64,000 nt of DNA from positions 310,001 to 374,000 of the forward strand of contig NZ_QTUA01000001.1 of the NCBI RefSeq assembly GCF_003386865.1, written 5' to 3'. Shown here piece after piece: positions 24,145 through 33,080 of the stretch. The stretch is from Calidifontibacter indicus. Its GTDB lineage: Bacteria; Actinomycetota; Actinomycetes; Actinomycetales; Dermatophilaceae. How positions within the stretch are numbered: the first letter of the stretch is position 1; every line of letters begins with the position of its first letter. The position numbers and the translations under genes were made by a program. The notes below the pieces were generated by a model that saw only the letters and a program-made list of their open reading frames with translations, made no database searches and was not told where the DNA came from.

Positions 24145-26304
24145 CTAGTGCCGCGCGGCCGCCTCCGGCTGGTGCTTCTGGGGCGCCGTCGAGCCGGGGC
24201 GCAGGTCGAGCCTGCGCAGCAGCTGAGCGTTGAGCGCGACCACGACCGTCGAGGCCGACATCAGCAATGCCCCGACCGACATCGGCATCACGAAACCGAT
24301 GGGCGCGAGCACACCGGCCGCGAGCGGCACGGCGACCAGGTTGTAACCGGCGCCCCACGCGAGGTTCTGCACGCTCTTGCGGTACGTCGCACGCGACAGC
24401 TCGATCACCGACAGCACCGAGCGCGGATCGTCGGACGCCAGGATGATGCCCGCCGAACCGATCGCCACGTCGGTGCCGGCACCGATCGCGATGCCGACGT
24501 CGGCCGTGGCCAGTGCGGGCGCGTCGTTGACGCCGTCGCCGACCATGGCGACCTTCCGTCCCTCGCCCTGCAACTCGGCCACCTTCGACGCCTTGTCCTC
24601 GGGGCGGACGCCGGCGAAGACTCGGTCGATGCCGAGCTCGGCGCCCACGGAGTGCGCGACCGCCTCGGCGTCGCCGGTGATCATGACGACCTGCACACTG
24701 CGCTCGTGCAGCGCTTGCACCGCGGTGCGCGACTCTTCGCGGATCTCGTCGGCCAGGCGCAACGCACCGGCCACCGCACCGTCGACGACGACGTGCAGGA
24801 TGATCGCGCCCTCCTCGCGCCAGTCGTCCGCGACGGCGAGTTCGTCGCCGCCGATCTGATCGAGCAGGGCCGGCCCACCGACGCGGACGGTGCGTCCGTC
24901 GACGTCCGCCGACACTCCGACTGCGGGGTGGGAGGTGAAACCGTCGGCCTTCGGCACGGTGAGCTCGTGCTGCTCGGCGGCCCGCACGATCGCGTGGGCG
25001 AGTGGGTGTTCGGAGTCGGCCTCGGCCGCCGCAGCCAGCGCCAACAGGTCGTCGGCGGAGAGCGGTTGCAAGTCGGCGGGCTGCACAGCGGTGACCGTCG
25101 GCTGGCCCTTGGTGAGCGTGCCGGTCTTGTCGAAGAGGACGGTGTCGACCGAACGCATCGACTCCATCGCGAGGCGGTCCTTCACCAGCACGCCGGCGCG
25201 CGCGGCGCGCTCGGTGGCGATCGAGATCACCAACGGAATGGCCAGGCCGAGAGCGTGCGGGCAGGCGATGACGAGCACGGTGATCGTGCGCACGACGCCG
25301 TCTTCGGGCAGGCCGACGAGGGCCCACACCACGAAGGTGACCAGGGCCGAACCGAGCGCGAACCAGAACAACCATCCGGCAGCCGTGTCGGCCAGCCGCT
25401 GCGCGCGCGAACCCGACGCCTGCGCGTCGGCCACCAACTTCTGGATGCCGGCGAGCGTCGTCTGGTCGCCCGTCGCCGTCACCTCGACCCGCAGACCGGA
25501 GTCGGTCGCGATCGTGCCGGCCACCACCGCGTCGCCGACCTCGCGGCGCACGGTGCGCGACTCACCGGTGATCATCGCTTCATCCATCGCCGCCGAACCC
25601 TGCACGACGCGTCCGTCGGCCGGCACGCTGCCGCCCGGGCGGACGACGACGATGTCGCCGGCCCGCAGGTCGGACGGCGAAACGGTGGAGATCTCGTCGC
25701 CGTCGACACGCTCGGCCTCGTCGGGCAGCAACGCCGCGAGCGAGTCGAGAGCCGACGTCGTGCGGGCCAGCGACCGCATCTCGATCCAGTGACCCAGCAG
25801 CATGATCACGACCAGCAGCGCGAGCTCCCACCAGAAGTCGAGATGGTGCGGCAGCAGCCCGAGAGTCGCGCCCCACGACGCAACGAACGCGACCGTGATC
25901 GCCAGCGCGACGAGCAGCATCATGCCGGGCTGACGCGCCTTGACCTCGCCGACGGCACCGGTCAGGAACGGCCGCCCGAACCACACATAGAGGACGGTGC
26001 CGAGCACCGGCGGGGCGGCGTCGATCAGGACGTTGTGCGGCAGGTCGTAGCCGACGAGGTCGGCGAACATCCGCGACAGGAGAACGGTGGGAATCGCAAC
26101 GACGAGCGAGCCCCAGAAGAGCCTCCGGAACATCGCGACATGACCGCCGTGACCGCCGTGACCGCCGTGACCGCCGTGGCCGCCATGGCCGCCATGCCCA
26201 GCGTGGTCGGCATGCCCAGCGTGACCGGCGTGTTCTTGGCTCGACTGCTCGGCACTGACGGCGCCGTGGTGTTCATGGCCGGCGTTCTGCGGTTCCGTAC
26301 TCAT
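24145..26304 (-). CDS. copB: Copper-transporting P-type ATPase, CopB type
   Basis: A 719-residue P1B ATPase that exports copper across the membrane. The N-terminus is a His/Gly run (HAGHAGHADHAGHGGHGG and on) instead of an HMA domain. IACPHALGLAIP is the CPH transmembrane motif of the P1B-3 (CopB) group, DKTGTLT holds the phosphorylated Asp, and GDGVNDAPALA is the hinge. The start is ATG 26304 with AGAGGA ahead. A CsoR-type operator lies 16 bp upstream of the start, so copper induction is expected. CopB proteins are reported for Cu(I)/Cu(II) or silver; the metal is inferred. Confidence 0.87.
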   Translation of the reverse strand: MSTEPQNAGHEHHGAVSAEQSSQEHAGHAGHADHAGHGGHGGHGGHGGHGGHGGHVAMFRRLFWGSLVVAIPTVLLSRMFADLVGYDLPHNVLIDAAPPVLGTVLYVWFGRPFLTGAVGEVKARQPGMMLLVALAITVAFVASWGATLGLLPHHLDFWWELALLVVIMLLGHWIEMRSLARTTSALDSLAALLPDEAERVDGDEISTVSPSDLRAGDIVVVRPGGSVPADGRVVQGSAAMDEAMITGESRTVRREVGDAVVAGTIATDSGLRVEVTATGDQTTLAGIQKLVADAQASGSRAQRLADTAAGWLFWFALGSALVTFVVWALVGLPEDGVVRTITVLVIACPHALGLAIPLVISIATERAARAGVLVKDRLAMESMRSVDTVLFDKTGTLTKGQPTVTAVQPADLQPLSADDLLALAAAAEADSEHPLAHAIVRAAEQHELTVPKADGFTSHPAVGVSADVDGRTVRVGGPALLDQIGGDELAVADDWREEGAIILHVVVDGAVAGALRLADEIREESRTAVQALHERSVQVVMITGDAEAVAHSVGAELGIDRVFAGVRPEDKASKVAELQGEGRKVAMVGDGVNDAPALATADVGIAIGAGTDVAIGSAGIILASDDPRSVLSVIELSRATYRKSVQNLAWGAGYNLVAVPLAAGVLAPIGFVMPMSVGALLMSASTVVVALNAQLLRRLDLRPGSTAPQKHQPEAAARH

Positions 26305-26320
26305 GTCATCCTCTCGCATA

Positions 26321-26337
26321 ATACCCCCTGGGGGTAT
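26321..26337. promoter_or_regulatory. CsoR-type copper operator upstream of copB
   Basis: ATACCCCCTGGGGGTAT is a near-perfect dyad matching known CsoR boxes (GTATACCC..GGGTATAC type). It sits in front of the ATPase gene. No csoR gene occurs in this window, so the repressor must be encoded elsewhere. Confidence 0.75.
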
Positions 26338-26477
26338 TTGGTCATGCCTCGTGCAACCAACGACCGCTCGACACTATTCCCGAGAACCATGGAGATTTCA
26401 CGAAGATCGTGTGACGTGTCGATCGCTTCGGCACGGTCCTTCCCCCCACGGACCCGACCGTGGTCGAGACTAGCCCG

Positions 26478-27188
26478 ATGAAGGCGCCCCCGAATGACCA
26501 CCGGACGCGGGTTCTCGTCGTTGACGACGAAAAGGCCCTGGCCGGCATGATCGCCAATTACCTCGATCGCGCAGGGCATCGGGTGCGCGTGGAACACACC
26601 GGCACCGACGCCGTCTCGGCCGCGCGCGACTGGGTGCCCGATGTCATCGTTCTCGATCTCGGGCTGCCCGGCCTGGACGGCGTCGAGGTATGTCGTCGGG
26701 TGCGCACCTTCTCGGACTGCATGGTCTTGATGGTCACCGCTCGGGACGACGAGACCGACACCCTGATCGGCCTCTCGGTGGGCGCCGACGACTACATGAC
26801 CAAGCCTTTCAGCGTCCGCGAACTGGTCGCACGAGTGGGTGTGCTCCTGCGTCGTCCGCGCGGTGCATCCACACAAGTCGCGGCAACGCTGCGACTGGGC
26901 GACCTCACCGTCGACACTCACGCGCGCGAGGTACGCCTCGCCGACTCGCAGATCCAACTCACTCGCACCGAATTTGACTTGCTCGCAACGTTCTTGGGCC
27001 AACCACGACGTGCGTTCGACCGCCGAGCGCTCATCGAAGCCGTCTGGGGCGTGGACTGGGTGGGCGATGAGCACCTCGTCGACACCCACATCGCGCACCT
27101 GCGTCGAAAGCTGGGCGACGACGCGTCCAATCCACGCTTCATCGAAACGGTGCGCGGCGTCGGTTACCGAGCGGGCAGCGGATCATGA
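26478..27188 (+). CDS. OmpR/PhoB-type response regulator
   Basis: A 236-residue regulator. The receiver domain has VLVVDDE, the phospho-acceptor in VIVLDLGLPGLDG and the Lys in YMTKPFSVREL. The winged-helix domain ends LVDTHIAHLRRKLGDD and RGVGYRAGS. The start is uncertain: ATG 26478, or GTG 26460 six codons earlier. It overlaps the kinase gene by ATGA. It faces away from copB and is followed by a DUF305 copper-type lipoprotein, so a metal or envelope-stress role is likely. A close paralogue lies at 34199-34922. Confidence 0.85.
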   Translation: MKAPPNDHRTRVLVVDDEKALAGMIANYLDRAGHRVRVEHTGTDAVSAARDWVPDVIVLDLGLPGLDGVEVCRRVRTFSDCMVLMVTARDDETDTLIGLSVGADDYMTKPFSVRELVARVGVLLRRPRGASTQVAATLRLGDLTVDTHAREVRLADSQIQLTRTEFDLLATFLGQPRRAFDRRALIEAVWGVDWVGDEHLVDTHIAHLRRKLGDDASNPRFIETVRGVGYRAGSGS

Positions 27189-28288
27189 GGACTGTCGGCA
27201 GCCGATCTCGAAGCCTGGTGACCTGGCTGCTGATCGCTCAGGCCGTTGTCCTGTGTGTCACTGCGGTCGTCGCCACGGTGGCCGCCGCGGTGATCGGCCC
27301 GCCCCTGTTCCATGAACATCTGCATCTCGCCGGATCCGACACCTCGGGGTCCACCTTCGACCACGTCGAGGAGGCATTCCGGTCCGCGGGGCTCCTCACC
27401 TTGGGGGCCGCACTCCTCGCAGCCATCGCTGCCGCCGGCCTGGTCACCGTCGTCCTCGGCCGACGACTGACCGGCCCACTGCAGGACCTCGCCTCAGCCG
27501 CCACGCGTGTCGCGGACGGCCACTACGGGGCAACGGTCGCGAAGCCGACCCGCCTGAGCGAGCTTGCTGCGGTCGGCACAGCGTTCAATCGAATGTCGGC
27601 CCAGCTCGCCAGCACCGAGCAGGTGCGCCAGCAGATGCTCTCCGATCTCGGCCACGAGTTACGCACACCGCTCGCCACGATTCAGGTCTACCTCGACGCG
27701 GCCGACGACGACGTGACGAGCGGTCACGAACTCACGGCCGTGCTGCGCGAACAGGTGACCCGTCTCGACCGGCTCACGAGAGATATCAACGCAATCTCGC
27801 GGGCGGACGAATCCGCGATCACCCTCGAACGCAACCCGATCGACGTCGCCGAGCTGCTCGCTTCGGTCACTGGCCCTCGCCAAGACCACCTCAGAGCGCG
27901 CGGCCTCACGCTGGACGTGTCCGCGCCGTCCGGGACGACGCTACGCGGCGATCGCCTACGCCTGCAGCAGGTGCTGACGAACCTGCTCGACAACGCGGAG
28001 CGACACACAGCGGACGGCGGACGAATCCGGGTCACCGTCCGACCCGAGCCCCAGGCAGTGTCGATCGAGGTGGCCGACGACGGCGACGGCATCGGCGAGG
28101 AGCACCTGGCGCACGTTTTCGAACGGTTCTACCGCACCGACACCGCGCGCGACCGAGACCACGGAGGCGCGGGCATCGGCCTCGCGATCTGTCGTTCGGT
28201 GGTGCTCGCGCACGGCGGGTCGATCACGGCGCACAGCAACGGGTTCGGCACGGGCGCACGCTTTCGGATCACCCTGCCAACTCCATGA
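27185..28288 (+). CDS. Sensor histidine kinase
   Basis: A 367-residue membrane kinase. Two membrane helices (about residues 9-36 and 72-94) flank a short extracytoplasmic loop with HEHLHLAGSD. HAMP follows, then the H-box DLGHELRTPLATI, N-box LTNLLDNAERH, G1 VADDGDGIG, F-box VFERFYR and G2 GAGIGLAI, all intact. It is co-transcribed with the response regulator. The His-rich loop could bind metal, which is inference. Confidence 0.87.
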   Translation: MRTVGSRSRSLVTWLLIAQAVVLCVTAVVATVAAAVIGPPLFHEHLHLAGSDTSGSTFDHVEEAFRSAGLLTLGAALLAAIAAAGLVTVVLGRRLTGPLQDLASAATRVADGHYGATVAKPTRLSELAAVGTAFNRMSAQLASTEQVRQQMLSDLGHELRTPLATIQVYLDAADDDVTSGHELTAVLREQVTRLDRLTRDINAISRADESAITLERNPIDVAELLASVTGPRQDHLRARGLTLDVSAPSGTTLRGDRLRLQQVLTNLLDNAERHTADGGRIRVTVRPEPQAVSIEVADDGDGIGEEHLAHVFERFYRTDTARDRDHGGAGIGLAICRSVVLAHGGSITAHSNGFGTGARFRITLPTP

Positions 28289-28342
28289 AAGCTCCATAGA
28301 ACCTCGACCCGCACGTCAGATCGGTGGACGAGTCTTGTTGGT

Positions 28343-28984
28343 ATGAAACACCTTTCGACGATCACCCTCGCCGGCGCCGCCGTGCTCGCACTCACGCTCA
28401 CAGCATGCGGAAGCGACGACAGCAGCCACTCCGCGGGGCACGGATCGATGATGTCCTCGGCCGCGTCACCGGCGACTGCAGCCGGCAGGCAAGGTGACAT
28501 CAGGTTCGCGCAGCAGATGATCCCGCACCACCGCCAGGCGGTGCAGATGGCCGACATGGCGCTCAACCGGCAGGGCGTCTCGGCCGACGTCACCCGCCTC
28601 GCGGCCGCCATCAAGAAGGCACAGGATCCCGAGATCAACACGATGACCGGGTGGCTGAAGTCGTGGGGCGCGACCGTGCCGACCGGCGGCGATCACTCGG
28701 GCCACGACATGAGCAGCATGAGCGGCATGAGCGGCACGGGCGACATGACCGGAATGATGTCGCAGCAGGACATGGACATGCTCGGCAAGGCGACAGGCCC
28801 GGCGTTCGACCGGATGTGGCTGACGATGATGGTCAAGCACCACCAAGGCGCGGTCACGATGTCGTCCGACGTCAAGAAGACCACCGACAACCCGGAGGTC
28901 AGCAGCCTTGCCGACTCGATCATCAAGGCTCAGAACGCCGAGATCCGCACGATGCAGGACTTGCTGAAGACCCCCGCGGCCTGA
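28343..28984 (+). CDS. DUF305 lipoprotein, metal-associated
   Basis: A 213-residue lipoprotein. The signal peptide ends in LTLTACGSD, a lipobox with the Cys at residue 22. The mature part has two DUF305 units, each with a metal-ligand-like helix pair: IRFAQQMIPHHRQAVQMADMAL and LTMMVKHHQGAVTMSS. A linker rich in His and Met (HSGHDMSSMSGMSGTGDM) lies between them. DUF305 proteins often sit with copper-resistance genes, as here with copB and the two-component pair. It acts outside the membrane, perhaps as a copper buffer. Confidence 0.8.
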   Translation: MKHLSTITLAGAAVLALTLTACGSDDSSHSAGHGSMMSSAASPATAAGRQGDIRFAQQMIPHHRQAVQMADMALNRQGVSADVTRLAAAIKKAQDPEINTMTGWLKSWGATVPTGGDHSGHDMSSMSGMSGTGDMTGMMSQQDMDMLGKATGPAFDRMWLTMMVKHHQGAVTMSSDVKKTTDNPEVSSLADSIIKAQNAEIRTMQDLLKTPAA

Positions 28985-29028
28985 GCTCTTGCGGATGGAT
29001 CCGACCAGCAGGCAACCACCTTCGTGAC

Positions 29029-29997
29029 CTAGGCAGCCAGTCGCGCCTTGCGCTTGTCGTAGGCCCAGCCCGGCCCGCGCAGCAGGTACGACCAACGGTC
29101 GCCCCAGGTGTCAGCGCTCGCGACGTCCTTGAACATCTCGACCCATTCGTGGCTCGCGATGCGCAGCGGGTTGAAGGTGTCGATGTCGGTGGTGAGTCCG
29201 TAGACGGGCTGCGCGTTCTCGGCCTCGAAGGTGCCGAACAGCTTGTCCCAGACGATGAGGATGCTCCCGTGGTTGCGGTCGAGGTATTCGCTGTTGGTGC
29301 CGTGGTGCACGCGGTGGTGCGACGGGGTGTTGAGCACCCGTTCGAGCAGACCGATCGAACGCACCGCCTCGGTGTGGATCCAGAACTGGTAGATCAGGTT
29401 GATCGCGCGCGCGTTCATGATGTGGCTCGGGCGCACGCCCACCAGGGCGAGCAGGCTGTACGGCACCTAGAGGGTGATCGTCTCGCCCCAAGGCTGCCGT
29501 AGCGCGGTCGACAGGTTGTAGCGCTCGCTCGAGTGATGCACCTCGTGCATCGCCCACATCCACCGCACCTCGTGGTCGAAGCGGTGGTTTCAGTAGTAGA
29601 TGAAGTCCCACCCGAGCACGGCCAGCGTCGCGACGACGGCGCTGTCGCCGAGGTCGAGCGGGCTGACGTCGAACAGCTTCTGACCGGTCGTGCGCGCGCC
29701 CCATTCGGTGGCGACGACGAGTGCCGTCGATGCCACCGCAACGGCGCCGATCGCACCGGTGATGCGGTGCAGCACGGGTTTCACCGGAGGTGCGTCCGTC
29801 GTGGGTGCCGGCTGCTGGAGGGCACGGGTGTCCCAGTCGGCCACGCCGGCCTCGCCGAAGTCGTCGCTGCGCAGTTTGCGGACGACGTCGCCCGCGCGGG
29901 TGCCGGGCGCGACGGGATGCTTTCTCTGCCAGGCGTATTCGGCAGCCATCGCCCCGATGAAACCCGGGATGGCGAGCACGGTCAGGTCCAGCTTCAT
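29029..29997 (-). pseudogene. Fatty acid hydroxylase/sterol desaturase family, two stops
   Basis: The frame opens at ATG 29997 (MKLDLTVLAIPGFIGAM) and reads through to GWAYDKRKARLAA at 29029, except for TGA at 29590-29592 and TAG at 29467-29469. Around the first, DFIYY*NHRFDHEVRWMWAMHEVHHSS shows a lost Trp of the family's YYWNHR; around the second, GETITL*VPYSLLALVG also fits a Trp. The di-iron His motifs NHR..HE, HEVHHSS and HHRVHHG are all present. About 323 codons in total, so the gene is full length but nonsense-mutated twice. Confidence 0.75.
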
Positions 29998-30007
29998 GCG
30001 TCCGTCC

Positions 30008-30781
30008 TCAGTCGTTGGTTCGCAAGCCGGACACCCGCGGCAACGGGCGCAGCTTGAACATCAGGATGCCGAGGTACTTGGCCAGCACGGCCTGCTTGTG
30101 CGGGTAGCGCTGCGCGACCTCCGCGGACAGCTGCGGTTCGACGGTCGTTTCGATCCACAGCTCCGCGGCGCTGAACGTGTTGAGCAGGTCGGACATCGTG
30201 TACGGACGCTTGGTCAGCGTGACGTTCTCGTCCCAGTTCGCGTGTCGGTCGGCGAAGCTCTCGGTGGCGAAGTACTCCTGCCCGAGGGAGGTGCCGTTCT
30301 GTTCGGCCCGCTCGATCGCGTATCGGACGGGCTGGGTGCGAGTCAGCAGGATGAAGCCGGCGTCGGTGAGCATCGAGGCGGCCACCCGTAGCGCGTGCAC
30401 CGGATCGGTGGCGTAGCCGAACGACTGCAGGAACAGGACGCGATCGAATCGCCGGCCGGTCATGCCCGGCAGCACCGACAGGTCGGACAGGTCGCCCTGG
30501 ATGAACTCAACACCCGGCGGCGGCGCGATGAAGTTGCCGCTGATGTCTACGCCGACGCACGCGGCGGCGCCCTCGTCGGCCAGCTGCGCGACCTTCGCGC
30601 CGTTGCCGCAGCCGGCGTCGAGCACCGCCAGACCGGTCACGTCGCCGAGCAACTCGCGCTGCGCCGGCCACTCGACGAGTCGATCGAGCGAGTCCTCGCG
30701 GGCCCGGGCCTGCTCGAACCCGGTGGAGAGCTGCTCCCACGTCCGGCTCGAGTCGCCTGAATCGGCGGTGCTGTGAGTCAT
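30008..30781 (-). CDS. Class I SAM-dependent methyltransferase
   Basis: A 257-residue methyltransferase. GLAVLDAGCGNGAKVAQLADEG is motif I for S-adenosylmethionine binding, with acidic GVDISG and FIQGDLSDL following. FDRVLFLQSFGYATDP is the post-II region. The start is ATG 30781 (MTHSTADSGD). The substrate is not predictable; small-molecule methyltransferases of the Methyltransf_11 type are closest. It lies 10 bp from the broken hydroxylase and reads the same way, so the two may once have been an operon. Confidence 0.75.
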   Translation of the reverse strand: MTHSTADSGDSSRTWEQLSTGFEQARAREDSLDRLVEWPAQRELLGDVTGLAVLDAGCGNGAKVAQLADEGAAACVGVDISGNFIAPPPGVEFIQGDLSDLSVLPGMTGRRFDRVLFLQSFGYATDPVHALRVAASMLTDAGFILLTRTQPVRYAIERAEQNGTSLGQEYFATESFADRHANWDENVTLTKRPYTMSDLLNTFSAAELWIETTVEPQLSAEVAQRYPHKQAVLAKYLGILMFKLRPLPRVSGLRTND

Positions 30782-30829
30782 CGCCACATCATGTCGGACG
30801 CGGTTCAGCTGGCCGAGCCTCACGTTCGT

Positions 30830-31363
30830 TCAGGCTCCGACCTCGTCGAGGTCAGCCTTCGTCATGACCGAGATCGTGGTCAGTCCGATGTCGCCGAGCA
30901 CGTTCTGCGCGGGCTCGGAGCGGTCGATCGCGCAGACCACCGTGTGGACGGTTGCACCGAGCTCGCGCAGCGCAACTGCGGCGTTTCGAGCGGCTCCACC
31001 GGTGGTGACGATGTCCTCGATCAACGTGACGGTGCGGCCGCTGAAGTCGCCGCCCTCGGCCAGCTTGCAGGTGCCGTACGTCTTGGCCTCCTTCCGGACG
31101 AACACCGCGGGCAGCCCTGTCAGGGAGCTGATCATCGTCGCGATCGGAACTCCGCCCAACTCCAACCCGCCCAGCACCTGCGTGTCGGCGGGAAGGAGCG
31201 GCACCATCGCCTCGGCGACCCGACGCAGCAGGTGAGGGTCGCCCTCGAATCGGTACTTGTCGAAGTACTCGTCGGTGACGATTCCGCTGCGCAGGGTGAA
31301 GGTCCCACGAATTCGGCAGGTGGCGTCGATGTCGGCTGCGAGGGTTCGGACGTCGTTAGGCAT
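30830..31363 (-). CDS. pyrE: Orotate phosphoribosyltransferase-like enzyme (PyrE)
   Basis: A 177-residue type I phosphoribosyltransferase. The PRPP-binding motif is TVTLIEDIVTTGGAARNA, and GLELGGVPIATMIS and FVRKEAKTYGT are characteristic of orotate phosphoribosyltransferases, which make OMP from orotate and PRPP in pyrimidine synthesis. The start is ATG 31363 (MPNDVRTLAADID). It stands alone without other pyr genes and is slightly short, so another orotate-like substrate cannot be excluded. Confidence 0.75.
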   Translation of the reverse strand: MPNDVRTLAADIDATCRIRGTFTLRSGIVTDEYFDKYRFEGDPHLLRRVAEAMVPLLPADTQVLGGLELGGVPIATMISSLTGLPAVFVRKEAKTYGTCKLAEGGDFSGRTVTLIEDIVTTGGAARNAAVALRELGATVHTVVCAIDRSEPAQNVLGDIGLTTISVMTKADLDEVGA

Positions 31364-31438
31364 GTCTTGATCATCCGGCACGGCGCCTGGGCTCACGCTT
31401 TCCAGCGCCGGCTCGGCGGGCCTCGGCCGTTGGACGCG

Positions 31439-31741
31439 ATGACCACCACTCGTCCTGAGATCGTCTGCCTCTGCGGATCGGCGAGGTTCGCGAGCGAGAT
31501 GCGCGCCGCGAGTCGTGACCTGAGCCTCCGGGGAGCCATCGTGCTCGCGCCGGTCGAGATGGACGAGGTGCCTGGCCCGGAACAGAAGGATCTGCTGGAT
31601 GCCCTGCACCGGCACAAGATCGACCTGGCCGACAGGGTCTTGATCGTCAATCCCGGCGGGTATGTCGGCGAGTCGACTCGCGATGAGATTGCGTACGCCG
31701 AGGCCGCCGGCAAGCTTGTCAGCTACACGGAGCCGGACTGA
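31439..31741 (+). CDS. Nucleoside 2-deoxyribosyltransferase-like protein
   Basis: A 100-residue protein, ATG 31439. EIVCLCGSARFASEM at the start and DLADRVLIVNPGGYVGESTRDEIAYA later match the Rossmann-like fold of nucleoside 2-deoxyribosyltransferases and the DUF4406/DUF1937 group, with the conserved CGS and the VGESTR(x)E segment. It is divergent from pyrE by 75 bp, so a nucleotide salvage link is plausible, but short members like this have no proven activity. Confidence 0.55.
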   Translation: MTTTRPEIVCLCGSARFASEMRAASRDLSLRGAIVLAPVEMDEVPGPEQKDLLDALHRHKIDLADRVLIVNPGGYVGESTRDEIAYAEAAGKLVSYTEPD

Positions 31742-31886
31742 CGACGCCGGACGAGCGGACCGCGGGATGGGTACCTGCCCTGGTACCCAAGTGAGGGGCT
31801 GATCGCGCAGTTCTCGAGGGAATCAGCGCTCTGACCTGCACAAACGCCTTCGGACGGAGGCACGGTGAAGGCACTAAGGCCATTGA

Positions 31887-32073
31887 TGTCGAGATGCAGC
31901 GAACTTTGATCAAACGGCGATTCGATCAAAGTGGGGCCTCGTTTGGCTCTCATTGGGCATTGCGATTGCACAGATTGGACACTTGTCCGGTGTGAGAACT
32001 GTTCTCATCGTGGTCACGTTGCAGCATTCATGCAGGTCAACGAGTCGACGCATTCGCGTGGTCGAGTTATGTA
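31887..32073 (+). repeat. Left long inverted repeat of the island
   Basis: Begins TGTCGAGATGCAGCGAACTT. It contains a small hairpin (CTTTGATC...GATCAAAG), then TTGCACAGATTGGACACTTGT, then the palindrome TGAGAACTGTTCTCA, and ends AGTTATGTA, where the truncated IS3 begins. It aligns over its length with the complement of 39246-39433. Confidence 0.7.
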
Positions 32074-32670
32074 CCACGAGGTGTATTGGGCTCCTCTGTC
32101 CGAATGCACCGTGGTCCCAACGGGTTTGCGTTGCCATCGCGCCATGTCGAGGGCGTCGACGACCAGCTCGGTGCGCAGGTGGTCAGCGATGGACCAGCCC
32201 ACGCAGCGGCGGGAATGCACGTCGATCACCGCCGCGCAGTAGACCCATCCCTCGCTGGTGCGGTGCTGGGTGATGTCGGTGACCCACAACCTGTTCGGGG
32301 CGTCCGCGACGAACTTGCGTTGCACGTGGTCCTCGAACACCGCCTCGGAGCGTTTCGCGTGCCGCCACCTGCGGCGGTGCACACCCTGCAGCCCGTGGAC
32401 CCGCATGAGCCGTTCCACGCGTTGCCGGCCGCAGCGGCGGTCCTGACTGAGGGTGAGCTCAGCATGGACGCGACGGACCCCGTACGTGCCACGGGCATCA
32501 GCGTGGACGGCGATGATCGCGTCGAGCAGGTGCGCGTCCTCAAGGTCACGGCTGCTCGGGCCACGGGTACGCCACTCGTAGTAGCCCGAGGTGGAGACCT
32601 TCAACACCCGGCACGTCACCGCCACAGGCAAGCCCTGAGCGGCGAGTTCGTGGACGAACCGGAACCCCAT
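32074..32670 (-). pseudogene. IS3 family transposase OrfB, C-terminally truncated
   Basis: The frame from ATG 32670 (MGFRFVHELAAQGLPV) has the HTH_21 region (VLKVSTSGYYEW, GTYGVRRVHAEL) and the rve core (RKFVADAPNRLWVTDITQHRT with the first Asp, then HSDRGAQYTSW with the second). It stops at 32074, where island-end sequence starts, so the last ~70 residues including the catalytic Glu are missing. It is normally made by -1 frameshifting from OrfA. It is not functional. Confidence 0.82.
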
Positions 32671-32948
32671 TTTGGGAGCACGTTCTCCCGCGCGAAGTAC
32701 GCCGAGGCCCGCTTGAGGATCTCGATCTCCATCGCCTGGACTCGAGTCTCCCGGCGCAGCCGGACCAGCTCGGCCCGCTCGTCTTTGGTCAGGCCGTGGC
32801 CGGCGTCGATATCGGCTTGGTCCATCCACCGCCTCAGGCATGACTCACTGATCGAGAGGTCCTTGGCGATCTGGGCGATTGGCTTCTCCCTCAAACGCGC
32901 TAACTCCACGGCGCGCTGCCGGAACTCCGGCGACTTCGGTGCAGGCAT
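32616..32948 (-). CDS. IS3 family OrfA
   Basis: A 110-residue protein with the HTH of transposase_8 (PAPKSPEFRQRAVELARLRE, IAQIAKDLSISESCLRRWM). A leucine-zipper helix follows (RLRRETRVQAMEIEILKRA) and ends in the typical ASAYFARENVLPK; the frame runs on for ~18 residues past the usual end. Start ATG 32948 with GGAG before it. The IS outer end probably lies near 33015 (complement of CTCAGGACAGGTCA). Its partner OrfB is truncated. Confidence 0.8.
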   Translation of the reverse strand: MPAPKSPEFRQRAVELARLREKPIAQIAKDLSISESCLRRWMDQADIDAGHGLTKDERAELVRLRRETRVQAMEIEILKRASAYFARENVLPKWGSGSSTNSPLRACLWR

Positions 32949-33080
32949 CTCCTGTACTCCTTCCCGAGAGGATCATCCCCTCAAGATCGGTGCCCGGAAA
33001 CCTCAGGACAGGTCATTGCCGAGTCAGGCCGTGCGGCTGCGGAGGGGAGGCGATCCCCGGAGTCGAGTCTTGAATATTGG

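Noticed and set aside
26106-26200. Short tandem array (GTGACCGCC units) as a possible CRISPR or regulatory repeat
   Set aside because: It is the coding sequence of the His/Gly repeat in the CopB N-terminus. No CRISPR array with spacers occurs in the window.
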